Assembly: GCA_007119345.1 (NCBI GenBank)
Contig: SKPV01000274.1
Coordinates: 1 to 12,848, forward strand
Direction: 5' to 3'
Length of the DNA: 12,848 nucleotides
Source of the DNA: Halovivax sp.
GTDB taxonomy: Archaea; Halobacteriota; Halobacteria; Halobacteriales; Natrialbaceae
Shown here: piece by piece, positions 1-10,415 of the stretch
Numbering within the stretch: the first letter of the stretch is position 1
Layout of the letters: every line of letters begins with the position of its first letter
The notes under the pieces: generated by a model
Told to the model about the DNA's origin: nothing
What the model saw: only the letters and a program-made list of their open reading frames with translations
Databases searched by the model: none
Translations under genes and position numbers: made by a program

Positions 1-587
1 ATTGGGACGTCCACCACGGCAACGGCACCCAGGAGATCTTCTACGACCGCGACGACGTTCTGACGATCAGCCTCCACAACGATCACTGGTCCTGGGATCC
101 CGAGGCCCACCCGCAGACCGGTGACGTCGACGAACACGGTTCGGGTCCGGGCGAGGGATTCAATCTGAACGTTCCGCTTCCGCCCGGGACCGGCGACGAG
201 GGCTACGCCCATGCCTTCGAGCGCCTCGTCGAGCCGGTGGTCGGGTCGTTCGATCCCGATCTCCTGATCGTCAGCGCGGGCGCCGACGCCGGGACCGTCG
301 ATCCGCTCGGCCGGAACGTGGTGACGAAAGAGGGGTTCGAGGCGTTCGGACGGCGAGCGCGCGAGCTGGCGGGGCAGACGGCGAGAGACCGGCTCGTCCT
401 GGTCCAGGAAGGCGGCTACCAGATCAGCCACCTGGGATACGCGATGCTCGGCACGCTCGAAGGAGTCCTCGGCCTCGACTCCGACGTCTCCGACCCGTTC
501 GCCTGGCTCGACGAGAACGTCTCCGCAGCCCGCGACCGGGTGGAGGAGGTCGCGAGCTACTACGACCGGTGGTGGGATCTTTCGTAG
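1..587 (+). CDS. Histone deacetylase / acetylpolyamine amidohydrolase family protein (3' part)
   Basis: The gene enters from the left edge, with its reading frame starting at base 3, and ends at TAG 585-587, leaving about 194 residues. Seen: the WDVHHGNGTQ block near the start supplies the D-x-H pair that in this family binds the catalytic zinc. SAGADAGTVDPLG supplies the third zinc ligand, the Asp at 285-287. EGGYQ carries the Tyr that stabilises the transition state. The upstream catalytic His-His pair lies outside the window. Family knowledge: these enzymes remove acetyl groups from lysines or polyamines in the cytoplasm. The loop HPQTGDVDEHG and the phrase NVPLPPGTGDEGY resemble bacterial class II HDAC/APAH proteins more than AcuC. 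The substrate cannot be told from sequence. The gene converges on the Tat protein at 695-1123. The family is sure; the subfamily is inference. Confidence 0.93.
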   Translation, partial: WDVHHGNGTQEIFYDRDDVLTISLHNDHWSWDPEAHPQTGDVDEHGSGPGEGFNLNVPLPPGTGDEGYAHAFERLVEPVVGSFDPDLLIVSAGADAGTVDPLGRNVVTKEGFEAFGRRARELAGQTARDRLVLVQEGGYQISHLGYAMLGTLEGVLGLDSDVSDPFAWLDENVSAARDRVEEVASYYDRWWDLS

Positions 588-604
588 CGATCGAAGCGAG
601 GCGA

Positions 605-624
605 CCGGACGGCCTCGCGTCCGG
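605..624. other. Small hairpin after the deacetylase gene
   Basis: CCGGACG (605-611) and CGTCCGG (618-624) form a perfect 7-bp stem around a 6-base loop, 18 bases after the deacetylase stop codon. No T-run follows. It may shape an mRNA 3' end, but in DNA this GC-rich short stems arise easily by chance. Confidence 0.3.
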
Positions 625-645
625 ACGGTCGCGAGCGTGCTATTC

Positions 646-687
646 GGAGGGGTGCGACGGACGGTGCGACGGAGGGGTGCGACGGAC
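646..687. repeat. Short direct repeats in the convergent spacer
   Basis: The 17-base unit GGAGGGGTGCGACGGAC occurs exactly at 646-662 and 671-687. The eight bases between are themselves part of the unit, so its core GGTGCGACGGA appears three times (651-661, 663-673, 676-686). The array lies between the stop codons of two convergent genes and reaches to within 8 bases of the Tat protein stop. No coding role is visible. Confidence 0.85.
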
Positions 688-694
688 GGACGTC

Positions 695-1123
695 TCACCC
701 GTTCGACCGACAGCGCGGCGCCCCCTCGGCGTCCGCGACGCCGACGACCTCGCCGTCCTCGACGAGCGCGACGGTCGGACCGGCCCCCTTCTCCCCCGGA
801 ATCCGGAAGGTCTCGTCGCCGCGGGCGGGCACCTCGACGGTTCCCGTTCGATCCTCGTCGACGGTTCGCCACGTGGCCTCGATCGTCCGATCGTCGTCGT
901 TGCTGGCGTTGAAGATCCACTCGGTCTTTCCCGACGTCGGCTTCCGGTAGCAGACCGGCTCGACGTCGAAGTCGGGCCGCCCGTCGCCCGCCCGCTGGAC
1001 GCGCGTCGACGCGTTCTGGACCGGGGGCTCGTCCGCGTCGTCGGGGCGGACCACCCGAGCCCCGACGAGCGCGGTCGGGACGGCCGCGGCGCCGGCGCCG
1101 ACGAGGAACGCGCGTCGCTTCAT
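695..1123 (-). CDS. Small Tat-signal secreted or anchored protein of unknown function
   Basis: The protein is 142 residues. I chose the ATG at 1123 because the protein then begins MKRRAFLVGAGAAAVP, a twin-arginine (Tat) signal with the RRxFL motif at residues 3-7 and a hydrophobic stretch to about residue 22. A start 15 codons further upstream would bury this signal. There is no lipobox cysteine, so the protein is either cleaved or stays anchored by the signal. The mature part is acidic and looks like a small all-beta fold, with alternating strands such as TEWIFNASN, TVEVPARGDETFRI and VALVEDGEVVGVA. It has just two cysteines, C58 and C138, which could form a disulfide outside the cell. I do not recognise the family. 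The gene is divergent from gltB and convergent with the deacetylase. An AT-rich patch at 1145-1158 lies 22-35 bases before the start and may be its TATA region. Confidence 0.8.
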   Translation of the reverse strand: MKRRAFLVGAGAAAVPTALVGARVVRPDDADEPPVQNASTRVQRAGDGRPDFDVEPVCYRKPTSGKTEWIFNASNDDDRTIEATWRTVDEDRTGTVEVPARGDETFRIPGEKGAGPTVALVEDGEVVGVADAEGAPRCRSNG

Positions 1124-1346
1124 GTGACCGTACGTTCGTCGTGGTATTCCTTTTCTATGGACTGTCAACCGAGGGGGTATCTATCGCCTGTCGAACGCTA
1201 TCCGGGACCTACCAGTCGGGAAGGCGACGGGTGACGGGCTCGCGATCGGCGTCCTCGGTCGCCGAAAAACCGGCCGATTCGGTCGCTTCCGGGGACTGCT
1301 TCCACCCGACGCGGGCCGACGGCCGGGACGGGTCCTTACACCTAAT

Positions 1347-1374
1347 ATACGATCGTATGTGCTTATAATACATA
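1347..1374 (+). promoter_or_regulatory. Overlapping palindromes upstream of gltB, operator candidate
   Basis: ATACGATCGTAT at 1347-1358 is a perfect 12-bp palindrome. It overlaps a second inverted repeat, TATGT (1356-1360), nine bases, then ACATA (1370-1374). The second repeat encloses TTATAA (1363-1368), which could itself be a TATA box for a leadered transcript. A dimeric regulator binding here would sit on or just upstream of the gltB promoter. Which regulator is unknown. Lrp/AsnC-type proteins, which control nitrogen genes in archaea, are one possibility by inference only. Confidence 0.5.
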
Positions 1375-1393
1375 TAGACATTATGGGCTACCC

Positions 1394-1400
1394 TCTTATT
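1394..1400 (+). promoter_or_regulatory. TATA-like element for gltB
   Basis: TCTTATT begins 29 bases before the ATG at 1423, with TTAT centred about 25-26 bases before it. That is the spacing expected for a leaderless haloarchaeal transcript starting at or next to the start codon. The HalOD1 gene has a similar CTTAT at nearly the same distance. The upstream TTATAA at 1363-1368 is the alternative and would give a leader of about 30 bases. Confidence 0.5.
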
Positions 1401-1422
1401 CGAGAGCCTCGCACGTCATCCC

Positions 1423-6003
<4,581 letters not shown>

Positions 6004-6051
6004 CACGGCCCGTCGCGCGGCCCGCCGTTCGGTCGCGACGCGACGGGCGGC

Positions 6052-6396
6052 GCCGCCGAGAACGCGCCGGTCGCCGTCCACGAACTCGTCGAGAACGCGA
6101 TCCGCCACGAGGATCGGGAGGCGCCGACGGTCGAGATCCGGGTCGAGACGACCGCGTCCGCGGTTCGGATACGGGTCGCCGACGCCGGTCCCGGCATCAC
6201 CGACCACGATCGGGCGGTGGTCTCAGGCGATCGGGAGTCCACGACCTCTCCCACGGCAGCGGGATCGGCAGCCGGCTCCTCGACCGGATCGTCCGCCGAT
6301 CGAACGGCTCGCTGCGGTTCGAGGGGCGCGAACCCCGGGAGACGGTCGTGACGATCGAGTTGCCGCGGGAGCGAGTCGCGGCCCTCGACGACGGGG
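6052..6396 (+). pseudogene. Frameshifted remnant of a histidine kinase ATPase (HATPase_c) domain
   Basis: Starting about 50 bases after the gltB stop and in the same frame, the translation reads HELVENAIRH (the N box, from about 6082) and then IRVADAGPGI (the G1 box). Near 6235-6250 the frame must change (one base lost or two gained). It continues as DLSHGSGIG (the G2 box), LLDRIVRRSNGSLRFEG and VVTIELPRE. Order and spacing match the C-terminal ATPase domain of haloarchaeal sensor kinases, where the G2 box is usually followed by LW; here it is SR. There is no sensor domain, no H-box with phosphorylatable His, no start codon and no proper end: the second frame runs on to a stop near 6710 without further resemblance. 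It is a decaying 3' fragment, probably left by a deletion next to gltB. A sequencing error could explain the frameshift but not the missing N-terminal half. Confidence 0.8.
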
Positions 6397-6704
6397 CAGG
6401 CCGGGGGCGGCGATGCGCGCCCGTCGATACGATCGGGACGGTGAGACGCTCGGGGTTCCTGTCGCGAGATCGGGGCCGCTGGCGCCAGATCGGGAGCGTC
6501 GATACCCACGAACGGATTCGGGAGCGGGGTTCCCCGCCGAACACACCCGATTCGGACGGCCTTCAAGCACCGCTGATCCGGAATCAAGCGGGCCCAGCAA
6601 CCGTCCACGAACCCGTCGAAAATCACCGTCGGCTATCCGGAAGCCGTTCGACGAGACGGGTGCGTCTCGGGTCGTGCGGGCTATTTTGGGCCCTTTCAGT
6701 GGGG

Positions 6705-6732
6705 CGTTAACGACGACTGAACGTTCACGACG
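6705..6732 (+). promoter_or_regulatory. Direct repeats and palindromes upstream of the HalOD1 gene
   Basis: CGTTAACGACG (6705-6715) is repeated 17 bases later as CGTTCACGACG (6722-6732) with one mismatch. Each copy touches a perfect palindrome, CGTTAACG (6705-6712) and TGAACGTTCA (6718-6727). The pair ends about 30 bases upstream of the TATA-like element, where haloarchaeal activators often bind. The regulatory role is inference. Confidence 0.4.
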
Positions 6733-6762
6733 GGGCGAATTCGGTGGAAAACCGTCGGCACC

Positions 6763-6769
6763 CTTATCA
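6763..6769 (+). promoter_or_regulatory. TATA-like element for the HalOD1 gene
   Basis: CTTATCA lies with its centre 26 bases before the ATG at 6792, the expected place for a leaderless transcript. There is no Shine-Dalgarno sequence before this ATG. The spacing supports the chosen start over the in-frame ATG 16 codons upstream at 6744, which would lie inside the promoter. Confidence 0.55.
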
Positions 6770-6791
6770 GCCGGTCCCGGAATGGCCGACC

Positions 6792-7043
6792 ATGGATACG
6801 GCACCGAAGATCCGGTCCGATCGGGGAGACGGGGCGACACTCAGCCTCCGCATCGTCGAGGCCGTCGCCGAACGGGAGGGAACCGATCCGCTCGAACTGA
6901 CGGAACCGCTGTACGACGCCGTCGACCCGGACGCGCTCGACGCGCTGTTCGAGGGCCTCGCCGACGACGCCTCGCTCACGTTCGCGTACCACGGCTACCG
7001 AATCACTGTCGACGGCGCGGGCGAAATCGTTCTCGACGGTTGA
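6792..7043 (+). CDS. Stand-alone HalOD1 output-domain protein
   Basis: The protein is 83 residues. The sequence SLRIVEAVAEREGTDPLEL followed by EPLYDAVDPDALDALF and then FAYHGYRITVDGAGEIVLDG is the full pattern of the haloarchaeal HalOD1 domain: a helix, the PLYDAVDPDALDALF core, and a closing beta hairpin with YHGY and VDG. Family knowledge: this small domain occurs alone in many copies per haloarchaeal genome and also as the C-terminal output part of signalling proteins; its biochemical action is not established. The protein has no DNA-binding motif, membrane segment or signal. The start is set by the TATA element 26 bases upstream. The nearest gene-like sequence upstream is the dead kinase fragment, so it may be the leftover of a former signalling locus, but that is speculation. 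Confidence 0.88.
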   Translation: MDTAPKIRSDRGDGATLSLRIVEAVAEREGTDPLELTEPLYDAVDPDALDALFEGLADDASLTFAYHGYRITVDGAGEIVLDG

Positions 7044-7148
7044 TCGCCGCGGGCTACGGCGACGCTTCTCCAACCCTTTCGTGGCCGTCTCGCTCCCTGA
7101 CGAGACGCGGCCGCGCGGCGGTCGGCCGGCGGGTGCGGCCGGCTCGGC

Positions 7149-7350
7149 GGGGGAGCCGCCCTCGGAGACGCTCGGGACTCGGCGGGGGAGCCGTCCTCGG
7201 AGACGGTCGGAACTCGGCGGGGGAGCCGTCCTCGGAGACGGTCGGAACTCGGCGGGGGAGCCGTCCTCGGAGACGGCCGGAACTCGGCGCGGGAGCCGTC
7301 CTCGGAGACGGTCGGAACTCGGCGGGGGAGCCGTCCTCGGAGACGCCCGG
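7149..7350. repeat. 35-bp tandem repeat, five full units and a partial sixth
   Basis: Units start at 7149, 7184, 7219, 7254, 7289 and 7324, exactly 35 bases apart. Units 2 and 3 are identical. Units 4 and 5 each differ by about one base, and unit 1 by about four. The sixth breaks off after about 27 bases. Each unit opens GGGGGAGCCGTCCTCGGAGA and closes GGAACTCGGC. In units 2-5 CCGTC and GACGG flank CTCGGA, a 5-bp stem with a 6-base loop (6 bp in unit 4). A 35-base period is not a multiple of three, so this is not a protein repeat, and there are no unique spacers, so it is not CRISPR. It lies between the 3' ends of the HalOD1 and alaX genes. Confidence 0.95.
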
Positions 7351-7578
7351 AGGGCCTGGACGTGGCTGACCTCCGCGTGTCCGCTTCCTTCGTTCTCGAA
7401 GACCACGATTCGGCGGCGGTGATGCGTCGTGTACGGCGCCGTCCTCAGTTCCGCGTGGACCACGGTCGCGGCGCCGGAGGGCGCCTTCGTCGCCGATTTC
7501 GGCGGAGTGGGATCGTCGACGGATCGAATCTCGGCCGCGTCGACGCGGGTCCGACCGTCGAGGCGCCGGGCGCTCCGC
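7351..7578. other. Spacer between the tandem repeat and alaX
   Basis: No gene is recognised. Both strands can be read open across it, but the frames either run antisense through alaX or through the 35-bp repeat, and neither has family resemblance. I see only small GC-rich inverted repeats, such as GGCGCC on both sides of GGAG at 7470-7485. Confidence 0.6.
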
Positions 7579-8304
7579 TCAGCCGTCGACCAGTTCGAAC
7601 TCGATTCGCTCGACGTCGGCGCCCTTGGAGGTGCGGTCGGTGATCTCGATCCGGCCGACCTCGCCCAGCCGATCGACGTGGGTCCCGCCGCAGGGGCACA
7701 GGTCGTAGTCGTCGATCTCGACGACGCGCAGCGGGTCGACGTGGTCCGGGATCAGGTGGAGGAGGGCGCGGCCCTCGTCGACCCGCGCTTCGACCTCCTC
7801 GCGGGGTCGGTTCGCCTTCGTCACGGGGAGATCTCGCTCGATCGCCTCGTTCGACCGGCGCTGGATCGTCTCGAGGTCGTCCTCGTCGAAGTCCGCCGGC
7901 TCGAAGTCGATCCGCGATCGGTCGGGGTGGATCTGGTTGCCGGCCGTGCTCGCGCCGTACTCGTCGAGGACGACGCGCGAGACCACGTGCTGGGCGGTGT
8001 GCATCCGTCGAAGAGTTTCTCGGCGCGTCGCGTCGATGCGACCCTCGACCTCGTCGCCGGGTTCCGGGAGGTCGCCGGTCACCGACTCGAGGACGTGCTG
8101 GACGTCGCCGTGATCCTTGCGGACGTCGTCGACGGTCGCGGAACCGCTCGCCCACTCGAGTTCGCCCCGGTCGGCGGGCTGGCCGCCGCCCTCCGGGTAG
8201 AAGTAGGTTCCGTCGAGGACGAGGTACTCGGGGGTCGCCTCGGTCACCGCGGCGGTGAACGTCGTCACGTCGTCCGCGTCGGGGAGGTACCTGAGCTCGG
8301 TCAT
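7579..8304 (-). CDS. alaX: Alanyl-tRNA editing protein AlaX
   Basis: The protein is 241 residues. It is a free-standing trans-editing enzyme that deacylates Ser- or Gly-tRNA(Ala) in the cytoplasm, related to the editing domain of alanyl-tRNA synthetase. Seen: the glycine-rich FYPEGGGQPADRG at 35-47, the metal-binding HTAQH with H102 and H106, and CPCGGTH with C205 and H209, giving the H-x3-H ... C-x3-H zinc site of the family. The extra N-terminal part with the GGGQ motif fits the AlaX-M type, which is reported to clear Ser-tRNA(Ala). I chose the ATG at 8304 because the family begins close to this point and a TATTT element lies 28 bases upstream. Longer readings extend into Arg/Ala-rich sequence overlapping the divergent gene. 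It shares a 157-bp spacer with the membrane protein at 8462. Confidence 0.95.
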   Translation of the reverse strand: MTELRYLPDADDVTTFTAAVTEATPEYLVLDGTYFYPEGGGQPADRGELEWASGSATVDDVRKDHGDVQHVLESVTGDLPEPGDEVEGRIDATRRETLRRMHTAQHVVSRVVLDEYGASTAGNQIHPDRSRIDFEPADFDEDDLETIQRRSNEAIERDLPVTKANRPREEVEARVDEGRALLHLIPDHVDPLRVVEIDDYDLCPCGGTHVDRLGEVGRIEITDRTSKGADVERIEFELVDG

Positions 8305-8329
8305 CGGCTGTTCTTGTGCCGCCCCGACC

Positions 8330-8334
8330 AAATA
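8330..8334 (-). promoter_or_regulatory. TATA-like element for alaX
   Basis: Read on the minus strand this is TATTT, centred 28 bases before the alaX ATG. There is no Shine-Dalgarno sequence in between, so the transcript is probably leaderless. Confidence 0.5.
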
Positions 8335-8420
8335 CCGGACGGTCTCGGCGAGCGCCGCGTCGGCGGACCGATCGCGCCGGTTCCGCGTGCGCCGGGCGGC
8401 CGTCCGCGTCGAACACGGTA

Positions 8421-8436
8421 CGAAACGTTTACAATT
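8421..8436 (+). promoter_or_regulatory. Promoter of the membrane-anchored protein
   Basis: CGAAACG followed by TTTACAATT looks like a BRE plus TATA box. The TATA part is centred 30 bases before the ATG at 8462. It is the clearest archaeal promoter in the window and is the main reason for choosing that start. Confidence 0.6.
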
Positions 8437-8461
8437 GGTTCGCTGGACGGGTCGAGCACCG

Positions 8462-9028
8462 ATGGCGAGCGGTCCGAGCGACGACGGCCCGACCGGGGCG
8501 GGGAGCGACGACGACGCCAGGTCGGACGCCGAACCGGACGTCCCGGAGGCGGCGACGGCGGCGGACGTTCGACCGATGCGGGAGGCGCTCGACCGACTGG
8601 TGACGACTCGCCGGGCGGCGATCGCGACCGTCGTCGCCGCGGCCCTCGCGGCCGCGGGGTGGTACACCACCCGTCCCGTGACCGGCCACGCGCCGGATAC
8701 GGTGGCCGACCGATTCTACGAGTCGCTGATCGAGGGGGATCTCGAGAGCGCGAACGAGCGTTTGCACCCGGAGTCGCCCTGGCGACCGGTCGAGGAGGCC
8801 CACGCGGCGGCCGTCGCCGACGCGGGGCTGTTCGTCGCCGAGACCGCGGTGCACGACGTCCGGGGCGACGATTCCCGGGCGGTGGTCGAGCTCGTCCTGC
8901 GGGCCCCGGGCGCCGACGTCGACGGCTCGCGAAGCCGTCGGATCTTCGCGTCGCTGCGGACCGACGACCGGGCCTGGATGCTCTGGGACCCGGGCCTCGA
9001 CGACGTGCTCGATTGGCTGGCCGAGTGA
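8462..9028 (+). CDS. Single-pass membrane-anchored protein of unknown function
   Basis: The protein is 188 residues. Layout: an acidic, probably disordered N-terminus (1-35); a short amphipathic stretch; one hydrophobic segment at about 50-68 (RRAAIATVVAAALAAAGWY) with arginines on the cytoplasmic side; then a domain of about 120 residues outside the cell. That domain opens with DTVADRFYESLIEGDLESAN followed by LHPESP, a pattern typical of NTF2/SnoaL-like folds (a helix, then a turn before a beta sheet). It ends with strands containing RIFASLRTDDRAWMLWDP. The fold is an inference from this pattern, not a family match. A longer open frame starts at 8255, but that part overlaps the promoter and alaX and is not supported. 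The gene converges on the ABC permease at 9183. No function is proposed. Confidence 0.8.
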   Translation: MASGPSDDGPTGAGSDDDARSDAEPDVPEAATAADVRPMREALDRLVTTRRAAIATVVAAALAAAGWYTTRPVTGHAPDTVADRFYESLIEGDLESANERLHPESPWRPVEEAHAAAVADAGLFVAETAVHDVRGDDSRAVVELVLRAPGADVDGSRSRRIFASLRTDDRAWMLWDPGLDDVLDWLAE

Positions 9029-9053
9029 CGGGGCCGGGTCCGGCCGAGCGAGG

Positions 9054-9242
9054 GAGTCGGAACCGATCGGGGGATCGAGCCGTGTCGGCCGACCGATGGA
9101 GTCGGATTCGGCCGGGAGATGGAGGCGTCCCGACCGGCGATCGGCCCTCGCGGCGAGCGACGGAGCCGTGCCAGCCGGCGATTTAGCCCTCGAGGCGACC
9201 GATGGACGCGTACCGGCCGGCGGCCCAGCCCGCGACCAGCGC
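9054..9242. repeat. Degenerate 41-45 bp tandem repeat running into a gene end
   Basis: GAGTCGGA recurs at 9054 and 9099 (period 45). The following block, of the form GAYGGAGSCGTGCCRGCCGG, recurs at about 9073, 9118, 9159 and 9201 (periods 45, 41, 42). Neighbouring copies at 9118 and 9159 share roughly three quarters of their bases with one single-base gap; the other pairs are weaker. The last copy lies inside the 3' end of the permease gene. Confidence 0.7.
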
Positions 9243-10415
9243 CGAGACGGTTCCGACGCCCACCGCGACGGCGGCCCCGACGGCGTACACCGCCGGCGGC
9301 GTCTGCAACAGCGAGTCGAAGCCGACGGCCGTTCGCGCGAGTTCGTTCAGCGCGCCGACGAGCGGACGCGTGGCCGCCAGCGCGACGATCCCGCCCAGGA
9401 CGCCGATGAGCAGCCCCTGCGCGCCGACGAGGCCGGCGAGCAGCGACCGCGAGAGGCCGAGCGCCCGTAGCGCCGCCAGCTCGACGCGCTGCTGGTAGGC
9501 GACGAGGACGAACAGGTTGGCGGTGAGGACGATCCCGCCCACGATGGCGAGACCGACGAGCGTCACCCCGCTGGCGACCACGAGCGCCCGATCCTCGAGC
9601 ATCGCCAGCAGCTGCTCGTCGCTGGTGCGCACGTCGTACTCGGGGTAGTCCGCGGCGACGTCGTCGCGAACCGCCTCGCGGTCGGCGCCGTCCTCGACGT
9701 CGACGGTGATGAACGAGGCGCGGTCGGCGCCGCGGCTGCCGGCGAGCGCCTGGAGTTCCGCCAGCGGGACGGTGATCGCGGGCTCCCCGAGGTACTGGGA
9801 GTAGTGACCGGAGAGGCCGACGACCGTGAACGCGCGGGCGGCGTCCGGCTCCTGGCTGACGCCGACGTATAGCGTGTCCCCGACGCCGACGTCCAGCTCG
9901 GCCGCGAGGTCGGGATCGACGACGATCTCGGTCGGCTCCGGATCGTCGGGCGGGTCCACCAGGAACTCGGAGTCGTCGGCCTCGAATCCGCCGCCGTCTT
10001 CGTACTCGAATCCGCCGTGGGTCTCCGGGACGCCGACGGCGGAGACGGACCGCAACTCGTCGGGATCGGTCCCGACGTACGTGCTGTGCATCGCGATCGG
10101 GGCGGCGCTGTCGACGTCCTCGCGCTGGGAGACGTCGGCCGCGACCGCGTGGGCGCCCACGATCGAGTTCTCGGTGCCGCCGGGGGCGGTGTCGACGGGC
10201 TCGCTCGTGATCCAGATGTCACGGTCGGCGTCCTCGAGTCCGTCCTGGCCGGCGTCGACGACGCCGACGCCGAGGCTCGCGAGCAGCGTCACGGCGAGGA
10301 CGGCCAGCGCGACCGCGGCGACGGCGAGGGCGGTCCGGCCCGGCGCGCGACGCAGCTGTGCGACGCCCAGCCCGACGACCGCGACCGCTCGCACGACCCC
10401 GCCGCGGACGCTCAC
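9183..10415 (-). CDS. ABC transporter permease, FtsX/MacB type (second permease)
   Basis: The protein is 410 residues with the four-segment layout of the MacB/LolC/LolE family: one N-terminal membrane segment (about 28-53), a large acidic extracellular domain (about 54-275, MacB-PCD type), then three membrane segments near 277-306, 325-348 and 374-397. The cytoplasmic loop YQQRVELAALRALGLSR is the coupling region typical of FtsX domains, which contacts the ATPase. It starts with GTG at 10415; the first bases overlap the stop codon of the preceding permease (GTGA), pointing to translational coupling. It is the last gene of the operon. Family members move lipoproteins, peptides or drugs out of the membrane using ATP bound by the partner, rather than importing solutes. 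The substrate here is unknown. Its last 14 codons resemble the sequence just after its stop codon (see the repeat at 9054-9242). Confidence 0.92.
   Translation of the reverse strand: MSVRGGVVRAVAVVGLGVAQLRRAPGRTALAVAAVALAVLAVTLLASLGVGVVDAGQDGLEDADRDIWITSEPVDTAPGGTENSIVGAHAVAADVSQREDVDSAAPIAMHSTYVGTDPDELRSVSAVGVPETHGGFEYEDGGGFEADDSEFLVDPPDDPEPTEIVVDPDLAAELDVGVGDTLYVGVSQEPDAARAFTVVGLSGHYSQYLGEPAITVPLAELQALAGSRGADRASFITVDVEDGADREAVRDDVAADYPEYDVRTSDEQLLAMLEDRALVVASGVTLVGLAIVGGIVLTANLFVLVAYQQRVELAALRALGLSRSLLAGLVGAQGLLIGVLGGIVALAATRPLVGALNELARTAVGFDSLLQTPPAVYAVGAAVAVGVGTVSALVAGWAAGRYASIGRLEG

Larger units (their letters stand above)
1124..1422. other. Divergent spacer between the Tat protein and gltB
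   Basis: This spacer holds the promoters of both flanking genes. Its left two thirds are GC-rich with no recognisable element. Its right end (about 1340-1400) is strikingly AT-rich and holds the palindromes and TATA candidates listed separately. Two overlapping open frames here (1141-1368 plus, 1181-1381 minus) have no start signals, no family resemblance and low-complexity Arg/Pro content, so I leave them out. Confidence 0.7.
6397..6791. other. Spacer without a recognised gene
   Basis: Open frames cross this stretch on both strands, but all are rich in Arg, Pro and Gly, lack start signals and resemble nothing I know. The right end holds the HalOD1 promoter and the repeats at 6705-6732. The left part may include eroded sequence of the lost kinase gene. 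Confidence 0.6.

Noticed and set aside
605..624. Intrinsic terminator after the deacetylase
   Set aside because: The stem is not followed by a T-run, and archaeal termination relies on T-rich tracts, so I list it only as a hairpin.
569..1234. Plus-strand open frame across the first convergent spacer and the Tat protein gene
   Set aside because: It overlaps the deacetylase end and the well-supported minus-strand gene, has no promoter and resembles no family.
1141..1381. Two opposite short open frames before gltB
   Set aside because: Both overlap promoter sequence, lack start signals and have Arg/Ser-rich composition.
6397..6791. tRNA or other stable RNA gene
   Set aside because: No T-loop consensus such as GGTTCGAATCC and no cloverleaf pairing could be found here or in the other spacers.
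7149..7350. CRISPR array
   Set aside because: The units are contiguous with no unique spacers between them, and no cas gene is in view.
7429..9186. A 585-residue plus-strand protein across alaX and the membrane protein region
   Set aside because: It is antisense to alaX, whose zinc motifs are complete, and its second half is Arg/Gly-rich shadow sequence of the real gene at 8462-9028.
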